Of a stretch of DNA of 64,000 nucleotides, positions 37,214 to 46,461 are shown piece by piece. The stretch spans positions 537,348-601,347 of the forward strand of contig NC_017946.1 in assembly GCF_000263735.1 (NCBI RefSeq), in the 5' to 3' direction. Made by a program: the position numbers and the translations under genes. The DNA comes from Pyrococcus sp. ST04 (GTDB lineage Archaea > Methanobacteriota_B > Thermococci > Thermococcales > Thermococcaceae). Position 1 is the first letter of the stretch; each line of letters starts with the position of its first letter. The notes under the pieces were generated by a model. The model had not been told where the DNA came from. It worked only from the letters and a program-made list of their open reading frames with translations, and did no database searches.

Positions 37214-39568
37214 ATGAGGGTTACTCACAATGGAAAGGTATACGTTATTGATGGCGAGGAAGTTGTCATCTATGGGGGAACTCTTCAATTCTTTAGAGTT
37301 CCCAGGGATGTTTGGAAGGATAGATTAGAGAAAATGAAGTCACATGGCCTAAATACCGTTGATACGTATGTAGCATGGAACTGGCATGAACCTGAAGAGG
37401 GCAACTTCGACTTCACAGGTGAAACGCATCCTCAGAGAGATCTAGTAGGGTTCCTTGAACTGGCACAGGAATTGGGGTTATACGTAATAATAAGGCCTGG
37501 GCCATATATATGTGGTGAATGGAAAAATGGAGGCATTCCTCAGTGGCTGATCAACAAACATCCAGAAATACTCGCCAAAGGTCCTGAAGGTTCTCTGCCC
37601 AACGATATATACTATCCACCTATAACGTATCTCCATCCTACCTATCTCGAATATGTAATGAGATGGTACGATAGGGTTTTCCCAATAATAAAGGATTACC
37701 TCTACACGAATGGGGGGCCGATAATAAATATTACAATTGATGACGAGCCATCATATTGGGAAACGATATTTCAGGCTTTCCTAACTGACTATAATGACAT
37801 TATAGTTAAGGAAAATGGCGTTTGGCATCAGTGGCTTAGGGAGAACTTCAGCATAGATCAGCTTGAGGACAGGTACAAGGTTAAAATTTCAGACTATGTT
37901 GAAGTTGAACCTCCCAAGAGCTTCTCAGAACCTCTACCGAAAATAATCGATTGGCACCACTTTAAGGTATGGATGATAAATGAATATGTTAAGAGACTTT
38001 ATGAGAAAATTAGGGAGTACGTTGATGTACCAATCAGTATACTTGATCCTTACCTCCTCCTAGCTGCCTGGAGGCACTTCTACAACTATGTGAAGAAGAA
38101 CTCCTTGGACATCCATCTCTGGACCGAGTTCTGGTACTCATTCTACAGGAGCTTTGACTTTAAAGAGGACAGACTTGGTCATATCTACTACAAAACAGGA
38201 ATATACAGGAACTACATAAGGAAACTTAGGACTCCTCCTTTGAGCATTGAAACTCAAACATCTCTGGCCAACGTGATAGAGCCTGATGAGGCTGAGTTAT
38301 TATATGGCCTGTTGCCTTCCCTCGGAATACATAATATAAATTATTATCTATACGTTGGTGGAGAGAATCCAAGGGGTTATGAGTCACATAATGGAGTAAC
38401 CTGGGATGTGTACTCACCGATAAGCTTAGATGGAAAGGAGAGGCAGCATGTTGAGCCTATAAAGTGGATTGGAGAGTTCCTTAAGAGCAACAAAGAGTTC
38501 GTTTACGCCCCGTTCCAGGCAGAAGTTGCCTTTGGAACTTATGAACCCTATGAACCGCTGAACCTTTGGGGGTATAGGCCAGAAAACTTCAAGGAAACCG
38601 TTAACTTGGACGAGTACCTTTATGGAGAAAGGGGGCTCTTGACGTTACTAGCTATGAGCAATGTTGTATTTGACGTGATAGACCTTGAAAATGCGACAGT
38701 TGAGGAAATGCTTAACTACAAGCAACTTTGGGTTTACAGCCTAGACTTCATGGCCAGGGAAGTTCAGGACAAGCTCGTGGAGTACGTGGAAAGAGGTGGG
38801 AACCTAGTCATAATGCCCATGCTTCCTTACTTAGATGAGAACATGAATGAGTACAGAAGGCTTGAGGAGTTCCTAGGAGTCAAAGTAGAAGAGAAATCTG
38901 CCAGAGATAATTTCAGGCTGATACCCTTCGTAAGCATCGATGCTGAGGGAATTGACAGGATGATAACTAGGAATGTTGCGAGAGAGGTGCGTGGTGGAAC
39001 TCCAATTGCTTGGGCCAATGGGAAGCCAGTTGCTGCTCTAGTCAGGAAGGGTAAGGGCTCGGCAATAATCCTTGGCTTCAGGCTTCAGTACTTTTCAAGC
39101 TATCATGATATGCACAGAAAGTTTGTTGATAAGTTGCTTAAGCTTCAGGGAGTTGAGAGGAGATTTGAGGTCACGGATAGGGATATGATAGTCATTCCGA
39201 GGGGTAATTATCTTGCATTGATAAATCCAAGGGGCCACAGAGTCTTTGGGAAGATAAAGTACAGGGGAATAGAAATGCCAAAGCTACTTGAGGGCATTGA
39301 GATGAAGACTAGAGGAGTTCTATTCCTGCCAGTGGGTGTAAGGTATGGACGCTTTGAAGTCGTTTACTCAACGGCAACTGTTGTGGGAAGTGATGGGGAT
39401 AGCATAAGCTTTAGGAACCACCTGAGCAACAAGAGCGAGGTTGCCCTAAGAGGTGTTAACTCGGTTGAGATTAAGGGAGGCAGAATAATCGAGGAGAAGA
39501 TCGATGGAGATACTAGGATAATTGCAGTTGAACACGGAGACAAGGAGTTCACTCTTCTCCTTCGCTAG
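37214..39568 (+). CDS. glmA: GlmA, exo-beta-D-glucosaminidase (GH35-related)
   Basis: 784 residues. N-terminal TIM barrel of GH35 type with FFRVPRDVWKDRLEKMK, GPYICGEWKNGGIPQWL, acid/base E178 in ITIDDEPSYWE and nucleophile E346 in LSIETQTS; GH42-like middle domain (TLLAMSNVVFDVI) and beta-rich C-terminus. In related Thermococcales the enzyme splits GlcN from GlcN-GlcNAc formed by the deacetylase. The enzyme has no signal peptide, so it acts in the cytoplasm after uptake. Starts five bases after glmD; its last 20 bases overlap the convergent RIO2 gene. Confidence 0.94.
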   Translation: MRVTHNGKVYVIDGEEVVIYGGTLQFFRVPRDVWKDRLEKMKSHGLNTVDTYVAWNWHEPEEGNFDFTGETHPQRDLVGFLELAQELGLYVIIRPGPYICGEWKNGGIPQWLINKHPEILAKGPEGSLPNDIYYPPITYLHPTYLEYVMRWYDRVFPIIKDYLYTNGGPIINITIDDEPSYWETIFQAFLTDYNDIIVKENGVWHQWLRENFSIDQLEDRYKVKISDYVEVEPPKSFSEPLPKIIDWHHFKVWMINEYVKRLYEKIREYVDVPISILDPYLLLAAWRHFYNYVKKNSLDIHLWTEFWYSFYRSFDFKEDRLGHIYYKTGIYRNYIRKLRTPPLSIETQTSLANVIEPDEAELLYGLLPSLGIHNINYYLYVGGENPRGYESHNGVTWDVYSPISLDGKERQHVEPIKWIGEFLKSNKEFVYAPFQAEVAFGTYEPYEPLNLWGYRPENFKETVNLDEYLYGERGLLTLLAMSNVVFDVIDLENATVEEMLNYKQLWVYSLDFMAREVQDKLVEYVERGGNLVIMPMLPYLDENMNEYRRLEEFLGVKVEEKSARDNFRLIPFVSIDAEGIDRMITRNVAREVRGGTPIAWANGKPVAALVRKGKGSAIILGFRLQYFSSYHDMHRKFVDKLLKLQGVERRFEVTDRDMIVIPRGNYLALINPRGHRVFGKIKYRGIEMPKLLEGIEMKTRGVLFLPVGVRYGRFEVVYSTATVVGSDGDSISFRNHLSNKSEVALRGVNSVEIKGGRIIEEKIDGDTRIIAVEHGDKEFTLLLR

Positions 39569-40490
39569 TCTCTTTTCTTCCTATTAGCCATGCCTCGTAG
39601 AATCTTTTCCACTCCTCTTCAAAGTCCCTTTTAACTCCCCATCTCCTCCTGAATGCATTTAGCAGGACTGTTATGTCTCTTTTCAAAAGATTTAGGCTCT
39701 CCGGATTCGCACAGCTTAGGTACTGGGCCCAATCAATTATTAGAATGTCATTTTTATCGGTAAGCACTATGTTGAACTCGCTCATATCTCCATGAACTAT
39801 TCCAAACTTGACTATTTTCTCATACTCATCGAGAACCTTTCCGAGTATCTCCTCCGCCTCCTCTTTTGTTAAATCAGTGTCCCTAAGCTCGGCAAGCTCT
39901 ACCCCGCTTATGAACTCCATGACTATAGCGTGTCTGTTCCATGCTATTGGCTTTGGAACCTTTGCGAATGGGCTTAATAAAACTAAAGCTTCATGTTCTT
40001 TCTTGGCTATCAGCCTAGAAACGTAAAGCCAGCTCTTGTGATGCTTATCTGCAAAGACGTCGCTGTGGTAGCCGGCCCTTCTTGCGCTTGTTCTCTCACC
40101 TATCCTGTTGAACTTAACTGCAACCTTCTCGCCAGATGGAGTCAGCGCAACGTAAACGTCTGCATCCTTTCCAACGCCAATTTGAGTTGTTGAAATTGCC
40201 TCTATGATTCCTTTCTTTGCAAAGGCCCTTATGGCAAGTGCGTCGTAACCATGAATTGTTAATTGGTATCCTATATACCCCATGTCGCTCCTCCTTATAA
40301 CAAGCCCCCAGTTGTCCAGTCTTCCAAGTCTATGACTTGCGCTTTCCACGTCCATTCTAGCAAATTTTGCTATTTCCTCAAGCGGAACCCATTTATAGTA
40401 CCTCATGTTAAGCTCTACAGCCCTGAGTAGCCTGAAGTCTATGTCCTTGAGCTTTGGATAGGCTTCCAGTGCTAGTAATTTGCTGACCAT
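39549..40490 (-). CDS. rio2: RIO2 family protein kinase
   Basis: 313 residues. The N-terminal winged helix (KLKDIDFRLLRAVELNM ... ASHRLGRLDNWGLV) is the RIO2 hallmark. Kinase part: nucleotide loop GVGKDADVYVAL, lysine in VAVKFNR, catalytic HGDMSEFN and metal-binding IIDWAQ. In archaea and eukaryotes it acts in maturation of the small ribosomal subunit. Monocistronic; tail-to-tail overlap with glmA. Confidence 0.96.
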   Translation of the reverse strand: MVSKLLALEAYPKLKDIDFRLLRAVELNMRYYKWVPLEEIAKFARMDVESASHRLGRLDNWGLVIRRSDMGYIGYQLTIHGYDALAIRAFAKKGIIEAISTTQIGVGKDADVYVALTPSGEKVAVKFNRIGERTSARRAGYHSDVFADKHHKSWLYVSRLIAKKEHEALVLLSPFAKVPKPIAWNRHAIVMEFISGVELAELRDTDLTKEEAEEILGKVLDEYEKIVKFGIVHGDMSEFNIVLTDKNDILIIDWAQYLSCANPESLNLLKRDITVLLNAFRRRWGVKRDFEEEWKRFYEAWLIGRKETSEGEE

Positions 40491-40568
40491 CGATAAGAGG
40501 TTGGGTCACTAATATTTAATCTTAATTGATTAGCACAAAATGCGTGGTAGAAACAAATAATAATTCTT

Positions 40569-40580
40569 ATATTGCAATAT
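40569..40580. promoter_or_regulatory. Palindromic TATA region before the DUF835 gene
   Basis: ATATTGCAATAT is a perfect 12-base palindrome, overlapping the TTATATT that would be the TATA element of the gene starting at 40633. It is either a coincidence of AT-rich sequence or an operator on the core promoter. Confidence 0.3.
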
Positions 40581-40632
40581 TTGATTAGTAATCTTCTAGA
40601 ATCCTATCAAAAATTGTGTATAGGGTGGTAGT

Positions 40633-41691
40633 ATGGATGCCCTAACATTGGCTAGAATAATGACCCTGGTGGTAAAGCTTGTGGGCTTCTCCTGGTTGTT
40701 AATGCTATACGTTAAAGTTCGAAGGAAATCCGCCTTAGTCCTTAGCTTAGCGGTTCTCGCTTACTCCTTCCACACCCTCAGCGACATACTCAGTAACGTT
40801 CTAATGAACGAAATTGCCATTGCTATAACCTCTACACTCTTCATGCTGACCGCTAGTATTCTTGTGATTGAGGAAGAAGGAAAAGTTCCATCGATGTTTG
40901 TTTATGTTCTTTTCTCATTGACGCCTCTAATTCTCGTCCTATACACGATCGCAATTGGTCACCTTTTTTCATCAAAAGCTTGGGTAATTCTTGGAGTTGT
41001 TTATGGGATTTCTGGATTTTTCATAGCGTTTTCTGGGGTTATGATACAGGAACTCAGGGAAGTTTTTGGAAGAAAAACGCTTTGGTTGTCCCTATCGCTT
41101 ATCTTCATAGGGCTACACCAAATGGACTATCCTTTTCTTAGGCCAGTAAAATGGTTTGCTCCGATTGGCTTTACAATAGCTTCGTTCCTTACTTTGACGT
41201 TGCTCTATGGAATAGTGCTCGTCTTTAAGAGCGAGGCCTACTTTAGATATAAGCCCCACGTTGCCTCAGAGCTTAAACCCGGTACAATGATAGTCTCCCT
41301 AGAAGACTTCAAGAGGAACATTTATCCAAAGCTTGAGGACTTTCCGGTCTTAGCGTTTGTAAGGAACATCCAGACCCCTGAAACATGGTATAGGTATTTC
41401 ATAACAAGGGCTATAACGAACTATGAGAGGGATATTAGTCCAACGGATCTCCCCAGGATGCTTGAGCTTTCGAAAAGGTATCTACAGGCTTCAGAGGGAG
41501 GTGTCATAGTGATAGACTGTCCTGAGTACCTTTCCTTGTACAATGGTTTTGATGCCGTTATAAAGTTCTTTGCGACGCTTAGGGACATGGTTATACTGAG
41601 CAAAGGAACGTTAATCGTGATAACGGAGAAGAGCGTTTGGGATGAGAAGCAATGGATACTCCTCAATAGAATACTCAAAGGAGAGGCTTGA
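40633..41691 (+). CDS. Membrane protein with C-terminal DUF835 domain
   Basis: 352 residues. Seven predicted membrane helices in the first ~205 residues, followed by a cytoplasmic domain (about 215-350) matching DUF835 in pattern: GTMIVSLEDFKRNIYPKL and GGVIVIDCPEYLSLYNGFD, ending VWDEKQWILLNR. DUF835 resembles a degenerate KaiC-like fold and is common in Thermococcales membrane proteins; it may be a signalling domain. GGGTGGT precedes ATG. Its 3' end overlaps the convergent kinase gene by 17 bases. Confidence 0.8.
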   Translation: MDALTLARIMTLVVKLVGFSWLLMLYVKVRRKSALVLSLAVLAYSFHTLSDILSNVLMNEIAIAITSTLFMLTASILVIEEEGKVPSMFVYVLFSLTPLILVLYTIAIGHLFSSKAWVILGVVYGISGFFIAFSGVMIQELREVFGRKTLWLSLSLIFIGLHQMDYPFLRPVKWFAPIGFTIASFLTLTLLYGIVLVFKSEAYFRYKPHVASELKPGTMIVSLEDFKRNIYPKLEDFPVLAFVRNIQTPETWYRYFITRAITNYERDISPTDLPRMLELSKRYLQASEGGVIVIDCPEYLSLYNGFDAVIKFFATLRDMVILSKGTLIVITEKSVWDEKQWILLNRILKGEA

Positions 41692-42262
41692 TTATTTTCT
41701 TTACTTCCTCTCTTAAGTCCTCCAACCCCTTCTCGTTCACAATTACGAAGTCGGCGAACTCTTTTAGCTTAGAAGTTTTGTACAGCCTCTCCTCCCACTC
41801 GTCGAACTTGATTAAATCTTCAATTGTTTTTATCCCCCTGTCCTTGCCTGCGTTCCTTGCCTTCAGTCTCTCGAACCTTATCCTTGGGTTTGCCTCCACG
41901 TAAATCACGATTCCACCCATGTCCTTTATTGCCTTGGCTTCTCCAAGGGATCTTACGCCATCTATGGCGATGTTTTTGCAATTCCTTCTCTTATCAATGG
42001 CCAGCCTTATTAGAATATCCTCCCCGTACCTTTCCTTTAAGATTCTTCCGAGCTCTATTAGGTTTTCTCTGGTTGGTTCCCCTTCAAACTCGACATCGGG
42101 GATCCAGGAGTATTCTTCAGTGTTGCCGGTGAGAATGTCCACTAGTGGCTCGCTACAGCTTATCCTACAGAATCCAAACTCTTCCTCAAGGAATTTAGCT
42201 ACAGTAGTCTTTCCTGCAGCTATTTTTCCCGATATTCCAACTATCACCTTTTCCACCCCCAC
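41675..42262 (-). CDS. P-loop nucleotide kinase-like protein (dephospho-CoA kinase/UPF0200-like)
   Basis: 195 residues. P-loop GISGKIAAGKTT at the start, then a kinase-like lid region GIKTIEDLIKFDEWEERLY and a strand AIDGVRSLGEAKAI. It belongs to the adenylate-kinase/dephospho-CoA-kinase-like group. Whether the substrate is dephospho-CoA or a nucleotide cannot be decided. Two GTG starts (42262 and 42256) are possible; both overlap the end of the upstream gene, whose last codons contain the AGGTGGGG ribosome site. Confidence 0.75.
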   Translation of the reverse strand: MGVEKVIVGISGKIAAGKTTVAKFLEEEFGFCRISCSEPLVDILTGNTEEYSWIPDVEFEGEPTRENLIELGRILKERYGEDILIRLAIDKRRNCKNIAIDGVRSLGEAKAIKDMGGIVIYVEANPRIRFERLKARNAGKDRGIKTIEDLIKFDEWEERLYKTSKLKEFADFVIVNEKGLEDLREEVKKIIKPLL

Positions 42263-43041
42263 CTTATAATCCTCGCCCCATCCGTGGCTTCCATCAGCCC
42301 TTCGCCAACCATCTCTACAACGTAATCTAAGAGGTCATGCTTGTTGAATACGGCGGGCCTCGACTCGCCAAAGAGGTACTTCAGTTCGAAGTATCCTATC
42401 CTGAGGAATCTTATTGGATTCAGCATCACGACGTCATCATACTTTGCGGGAAACTCGAATTCTGACAGCACTATTTCGGTGCCAGATTCCTTTGCCAACC
42501 TTTTTAGAAAATCTTCATTTGGAAAGAATATTTCCCTCCAGGGCCTATCGAGTGGGTTAAAGGGTAGCTTTGGGAAGGAGTATCTAACACCGTAGGCCTC
42601 AGCATTAATCCCGAAAGCCTTGGCAAATTCAAGAAGTGCAACTGCATTGAACGTTAGAAAAACTATACCCTCCCTATTTCCAGGAACTTTGGGCCACTTC
42701 CTTGGTGGAAAGTTGAGCTCTGCCTCTATTATTGGAATGAGGAATTCTAAGCCGTGCTCCTCTGCAAACTCCAGGCTTTTTTCTAGTTGCATCCTTTTTA
42801 GTTCCAGATCAAGCTTCGTGTAGACGCTGACCAACTTTACGCCAAGCATCTCTTTTAGCTTCCCTATAACTAAGCTACTCCCAATGATAACGCTCTTGTC
42901 CGTCCTATCGTGGGCTATGATGAACAGCTTTTCCTCCTCTTCGTCGAATCTGATCTCATCTATCTCAAAAGGTGAAATTGGGAGCCCGTGCTCCTTCCTG
43001 ATCTCTATGACAAGTTCTTTGACTTCCTCTGGAGTTATCAT
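42244..43041 (-). CDS. Archaeal protein of unknown function with KH-like N-terminus
   Basis: 265 residues. The first ~90 residues (IIAHDRTDKSVIIGSSLVIG then KLKEMLGVKLVSVYT) are reminiscent of the small KH-like domain that precedes PP-loop ATPase domains in archaeal proteins. The following region lacks an obvious SGGxDS PP-loop, so it could be a degenerate or different domain. An RNA-modification role would fit but is not shown. It overlaps the downstream kinase gene by 13-19 bases and starts nine bases after the TauE-like gene. Confidence 0.6.
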   Translation of the reverse strand: MITPEEVKELVIEIRKEHGLPISPFEIDEIRFDEEEEKLFIIAHDRTDKSVIIGSSLVIGKLKEMLGVKLVSVYTKLDLELKRMQLEKSLEFAEEHGLEFLIPIIEAELNFPPRKWPKVPGNREGIVFLTFNAVALLEFAKAFGINAEAYGVRYSFPKLPFNPLDRPWREIFFPNEDFLKRLAKESGTEIVLSEFEFPAKYDDVVMLNPIRFLRIGYFELKYLFGESRPAVFNKHDLLDYVVEMVGEGLMEATDGARIIRWGWKR

Positions 43042-43050
43042 CGCATCACC

Positions 43051-43815
43051 TCACGGGACTGGAAGGTTAAGGGCCTTGAGTATCATCCTGAATGCTAAGA
43101 TGACCATTACAACTGCGAAAGCGTTCTTTAAGCTTTTGGCCCTTGTTTTCTTTGCGATTTTGGCACCTATTTGGGCTCCTATTATAAGCCCTGGCACAAG
43201 TAACGGCAACCACTGCACCTCAACGTTGCCGAGTAAGTAGTGCTTTATTGCACTACTTGTTGAGGTAAATACTATTGCAAAACTTGAGGTTGCAACGGCG
43301 TAGTGAATTGGCATTCCCAGCCAGGTGAGGAGGGGAACGTTGATTATTCCACCACCAACTCCCAGCAATCCGCTTGCAATTCCTGAGAAAAATCCTCCGA
43401 GTGGGACTATTTTTTCATTTACCTTGACGTCCTCAAGCTTTATCTCAGTTGGCTCCACGGGCTTTTTCTTGTAGATTCTGTAGGCCACGAATATCAAAGT
43501 TATTCCGAAGATTATTTTTAGCTCCCTGGCTGGGATATAGGAAGTCATCCATGCCCCTATGTAAGCCCCGACTATGGCAGTGCTCGCGAGGAGGAGGCCG
43601 ACTCTGTAGTGTATTCTCCTTTGCCTATGGTAGGCATAGGAAGAGCTTAGTGCCGTGAACACTATGCTTGCACTTGATGTCCCAACTGCGTGGTGAATTT
43701 CAACTCCTACTATGTTGAGCACTGGTACAAGGAGAAACCCTCCCCCAAGGCCGAAAAGCGCCGCCAGTGTGCCAACAATTATTCCAACGAAAAATGATTG
43801 GATAAAGGAGAGCAT
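43051..43815 (-). CDS. TauE/SafE-family membrane transporter
   Basis: 254 residues, about eight membrane helices in two homologous halves, with GLGGGFLLVPVLNIVG in the first and GVGGGIINVPLLTWLG in the second; both halves also carry HAVGTSSASI/YAVATSSFAI. This is the TauE/SafE permease signature, used for export of sulfite, sulfonates or similar anions; substrate unknown. AGGAGGGATAAA precedes the ATG. Part of a minus-strand run from the dehydrogenase to the kinase-like gene. Confidence 0.9.
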   Translation of the reverse strand: MLSFIQSFFVGIIVGTLAALFGLGGGFLLVPVLNIVGVEIHHAVGTSSASIVFTALSSSYAYHRQRRIHYRVGLLLASTAIVGAYIGAWMTSYIPARELKIIFGITLIFVAYRIYKKKPVEPTEIKLEDVKVNEKIVPLGGFFSGIASGLLGVGGGIINVPLLTWLGMPIHYAVATSSFAIVFTSTSSAIKHYLLGNVEVQWLPLLVPGLIIGAQIGAKIAKKTRAKSLKNAFAVVMVILAFRMILKALNLPVP

Positions 43816-43826
43816 TTTATCCCTCC

Positions 43827-44819
43827 TTAAAGCTCAAAGGTTATGGCCTCTATAAGCCTTACTAGCTTTTCTAAGTCTCTCAAATGCAGCATTTCAACCT
43901 CGCTGTGAAGGTACTTTATTGGAACGCTCAGTGCGAGAACCTTTGACTTGTGCTGAAATGCTGAAGCATCGGTTCCTCCTCCTGTCACACCAACCTGAAT
44001 CGGGATGTTATTCCTCTCAGCTACCCCAAGAACTCTTTTGGCCAGGTCCCTAGAGTAAATTGCTGAGTTGTCAACTGCCCTAATGACGGGGCCTTCTCCA
44101 AGCTTTACGTCTCCTGTTAACTCATTGCAGCATGCGAAAGAATCTATAGCAAACGCGTATTTTGGAGTGTATGTGTTTGCTAAGAACTTTGCTCCCTTGA
44201 GTCCTATCTCCTCTTGAACTGTGAATGCGAACACTACCTTTCTGTCGAGATCGTGGTCAACTAGAGCCTTTATCGCCTCAATCAGCGCGGCAACTCCGAA
44301 CCTATCGTCGAGGCTCCTTGTGCTCACATACTTGCCATTCAATACCGCGAAGTGCTTCTTGAAGACGGCATAGTCGAGTACCTTTATTCCCAGTTCCTCT
44401 ACTTCCTCCCTGCTATCTGCACCAACATCGATTACAAGAGAGTGCCAGGGAACTACTGAGCTTTCTCCCTTTATGTTCAAATGTGGGGGTATCGCTCCAA
44501 TTACACCATCCACCTTCTCTTCTTCAGTAATTACATCAACGTGTCTTCCGTAGAGTAACCTATCATCGATTCCACCAACTTTTCTGAATCTCAACTTCCC
44601 GTCTTTCGTTATCCCTGTTATTATCATACCTATCTCGTCCATGTGTGCCATGAACAGTATCTCCTCCTTCCCCTCTCCCAGCTCGACTATTAGGTTTCCG
44701 ATGGCATCAATCTTATAATCTACGAAATCCTTGATCTCCTCGATTACCACGTTTCTAATTTTCTCTTCGTATCCAGAAATTCCAGGGGTCTGCGTCAGTT
44801 TTCTTAAAAGATCCTTCAT
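43827..44819 (-). CDS. M42-family aminopeptidase (TET/endoglucanase-like)
   Basis: 330 residues from the ATG of GTGATG, one codon after the GTG. Metal-binding residues are visible in MAHMDEIGM (H59), RSLDDRFG, QEEIGLKGA, AIDSFA and near the end LHSEVEML. Such enzymes form dodecameric tetrahedral (TET) aminopeptidases; older annotations call them endoglucanase. Peptide specificity cannot be derived. Starts immediately after the dehydrogenase gene stop (GGGTGAGTGATG). Confidence 0.92.
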   Translation of the reverse strand: MKDLLRKLTQTPGISGYEEKIRNVVIEEIKDFVDYKIDAIGNLIVELGEGKEEILFMAHMDEIGMIITGITKDGKLRFRKVGGIDDRLLYGRHVDVITEEEKVDGVIGAIPPHLNIKGESSVVPWHSLVIDVGADSREEVEELGIKVLDYAVFKKHFAVLNGKYVSTRSLDDRFGVAALIEAIKALVDHDLDRKVVFAFTVQEEIGLKGAKFLANTYTPKYAFAIDSFACCNELTGDVKLGEGPVIRAVDNSAIYSRDLAKRVLGVAERNNIPIQVGVTGGGTDASAFQHKSKVLALSVPIKYLHSEVEMLHLRDLEKLVRLIEAITFEL

Positions 44820-44822
44820 CAC

Positions 44823-45830
44823 TCACCCCTCCAGCATTTTAACCTCGTCGATTGGCCTAACTTTCAAAACCTCCTTGTTGACTAAATCTTCAGGAATTTC
44901 ACCTCTAAAGACCTTTAGCAGGTTTTCAACTGCCCTGAATCCCATATCTTCGAGGGCCTCTTTAGCGAGGCCTGCATAATGGGGAGTTAAAACGGTTTCC
45001 CACTCAAGCTGGAAGAGCTCGTGCTCTTTAATGGGCTCTTCCTCGAAGACGTCCGTTGCATAACCCTTAATTTTCCCCTCTTTTAGGGCCTTAGTGAGTG
45101 CTTTCTCATCTACCAAGGCACCCCTTCCGATGTTGACTAGGTACTTCCCTTCGAGTCTTCTCACCCTCTCCTCGTTTATTATGTGGTACGTTTCCTTTGT
45201 GAGGGGGAGTGCTAGAATTACCACGTCCGAGTTCTCTATGAGGTCATCAATGTCCATGAACTTGGCACCAGTAGCTCTCTCTATATCCTCCTTCCTGTGT
45301 CTTGACCAGTAGTAGAGCTTCACTCCAAAGGGTAGAAGTCTCTTGGCGATGGCCTTTCCTATAGCTCCCATGCCGATAATTCCAACTTTCTTTCCGTAGA
45401 GAGTTTCTATTTCCTTAAAACCGCTCCATACAGTTCTGTGGCTCTCCCATTTTCCCTCCCTTATGAACTTGTCGGCATAGTGTATTTTTCTCATGAGGTT
45501 TATGAGTAACCCTATCGTGAACTCCGCAACGGCTTCGCTCAGAACACCAGAGACTTTCGTCACGTATATCCCCCTTTTGGTGGCTTCCTCCACGTCAACG
45601 TTGTCGTAACCTGCCGAATGGCAGCTTATAACCTTCAGCTTCTTCGCGTTTTCAAGGACTTTCTTCGTTATCTTGTTGAGGGGTGAAACTATCACTCCGT
45701 CAAATTCCCCGATTTTACTGGCAAGTTCTTCTTCGCTTGGATACAAGATAACTTCAACGTCAGCAAACTTTTTGAGTTCCTCTAGGGGTTTGCTTTTCAT
45801 TTTAAAGAGCACCGCGACCCTTGGTCGCAT
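44823..45830 (-). CDS. D-2-hydroxyacid dehydrogenase (NAD(P)-dependent)
   Basis: 335 residues from ATG 45830 (GGTGATCC before it); the open frame extends 30 codons further but into the divergent MoaB region. Rossmann motif GIIGMGAIGKAIAKRL, catalytic Arg in NIGRGALVD, Glu in TDVFEEEP and His in LTPHYAG. Likely a glyoxylate/hydroxypyruvate or phosphoglycerate-type dehydrogenase; the catalytic domain does not reveal which. It could supply glycerate to the glycerate kinase encoded elsewhere in the window (inference). Confidence 0.92.
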   Translation of the reverse strand: MRPRVAVLFKMKSKPLEELKKFADVEVILYPSEEELASKIGEFDGVIVSPLNKITKKVLENAKKLKVISCHSAGYDNVDVEEATKRGIYVTKVSGVLSEAVAEFTIGLLINLMRKIHYADKFIREGKWESHRTVWSGFKEIETLYGKKVGIIGMGAIGKAIAKRLLPFGVKLYYWSRHRKEDIERATGAKFMDIDDLIENSDVVILALPLTKETYHIINEERVRRLEGKYLVNIGRGALVDEKALTKALKEGKIKGYATDVFEEEPIKEHELFQLEWETVLTPHYAGLAKEALEDMGFRAVENLLKVFRGEIPEDLVNKEVLKVRPIDEVKMLEG

Positions 45831-45902
45831 TGGATCACCGTTCAGATGATTATCGAAAAGAGATATAATAACCTTTCCATGAATGATTTCTGGGGTGAGT
45901 TC

Positions 45903-46412
45903 ATGGGTGTGGAGGAACACAAGAAGGAGGCTCCTAGAACGTTTAAGTTCGGGGTGATAACAGTAAGCGATAAGGGCTCGAAAGGAGAAAGAAAGGACGA
46001 GGCTGGTCCCCTCATAGTTGAAGAGCTCTCAAAGTTGGGCGAAAACGTGTACTACAAGATAGTTCCGGATGATAAGCTTGAGATTCTCCTATCCCTCTTC
46101 GACGCTGTGAAGGCCGGGGCAGATGTCATTGTGACGACGGGTGGTACGGGAATAACCTCTAGGGACGTAACCATCGAAAGCCTGAGACCCTTATTTGATA
46201 AGGAGCTAAGCTTTGGGGAGGTTTTCAGAGTTAAGAGTTATGAGGAGGTAGGATACGCTGCTATACTAACGAGAGCAACGGCTGGGGTTATTAGAGGTAG
46301 AGAAAGAGTGGTTGTAGTATTTTCCCTCCCTGGGAGCGTCAACGCCGTGAAAACTGGGGTTGAGATAATAAAGAGTGAGGTCTTTCATGTCCTCAAGCAT
46401 GCTAGGGAATAG
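45903..46412 (+). CDS. moaB: Molybdenum/tungsten cofactor biosynthesis protein MoaB
   Basis: 169 residues from ATG 45903, which follows GGGGTGAGTTC; earlier in-frame starts overlap the divergent dehydrogenase promoter. Features: FGVITVSDKGSKGERKDEAG, VIVTTGGTGITSRDV, and FSLPGSVNAVKTG. It adenylylates molybdopterin before metal insertion; in Pyrococcus the metal is mainly tungsten. Monocistronic or followed by the metal-binding protein gene. Confidence 0.94.
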   Translation: MGVEEHKKEAPRTFKFGVITVSDKGSKGERKDEAGPLIVEELSKLGENVYYKIVPDDKLEILLSLFDAVKAGADVIVTTGGTGITSRDVTIESLRPLFDKELSFGEVFRVKSYEEVGYAAILTRATAGVIRGRERVVVVFSLPGSVNAVKTGVEIIKSEVFHVLKHARE

Positions 46413-46421
46413 CGAAAGGTC

Positions 46422-46445
46422 AATATACTCATTAGGTTGACCTAA
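46422..46445 (+). promoter_or_regulatory. TATA element and DtxR/MntR-like palindromic operator
   Basis: AATATACT (46422-46429) resembles a TATA element and is followed three bases later by the perfect palindrome TTAGGT-TG-ACCTAA (46432-46445), between TATA and the ATG at 46462. The half-site TTAGG/CCTAA matches the DtxR/MntR family of metal-dependent repressors. Position after TATA fits repression when metal is sufficient. Confidence 0.6.
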
Positions 46446-46461
46446 CTCTAGGGGTGAGGAA

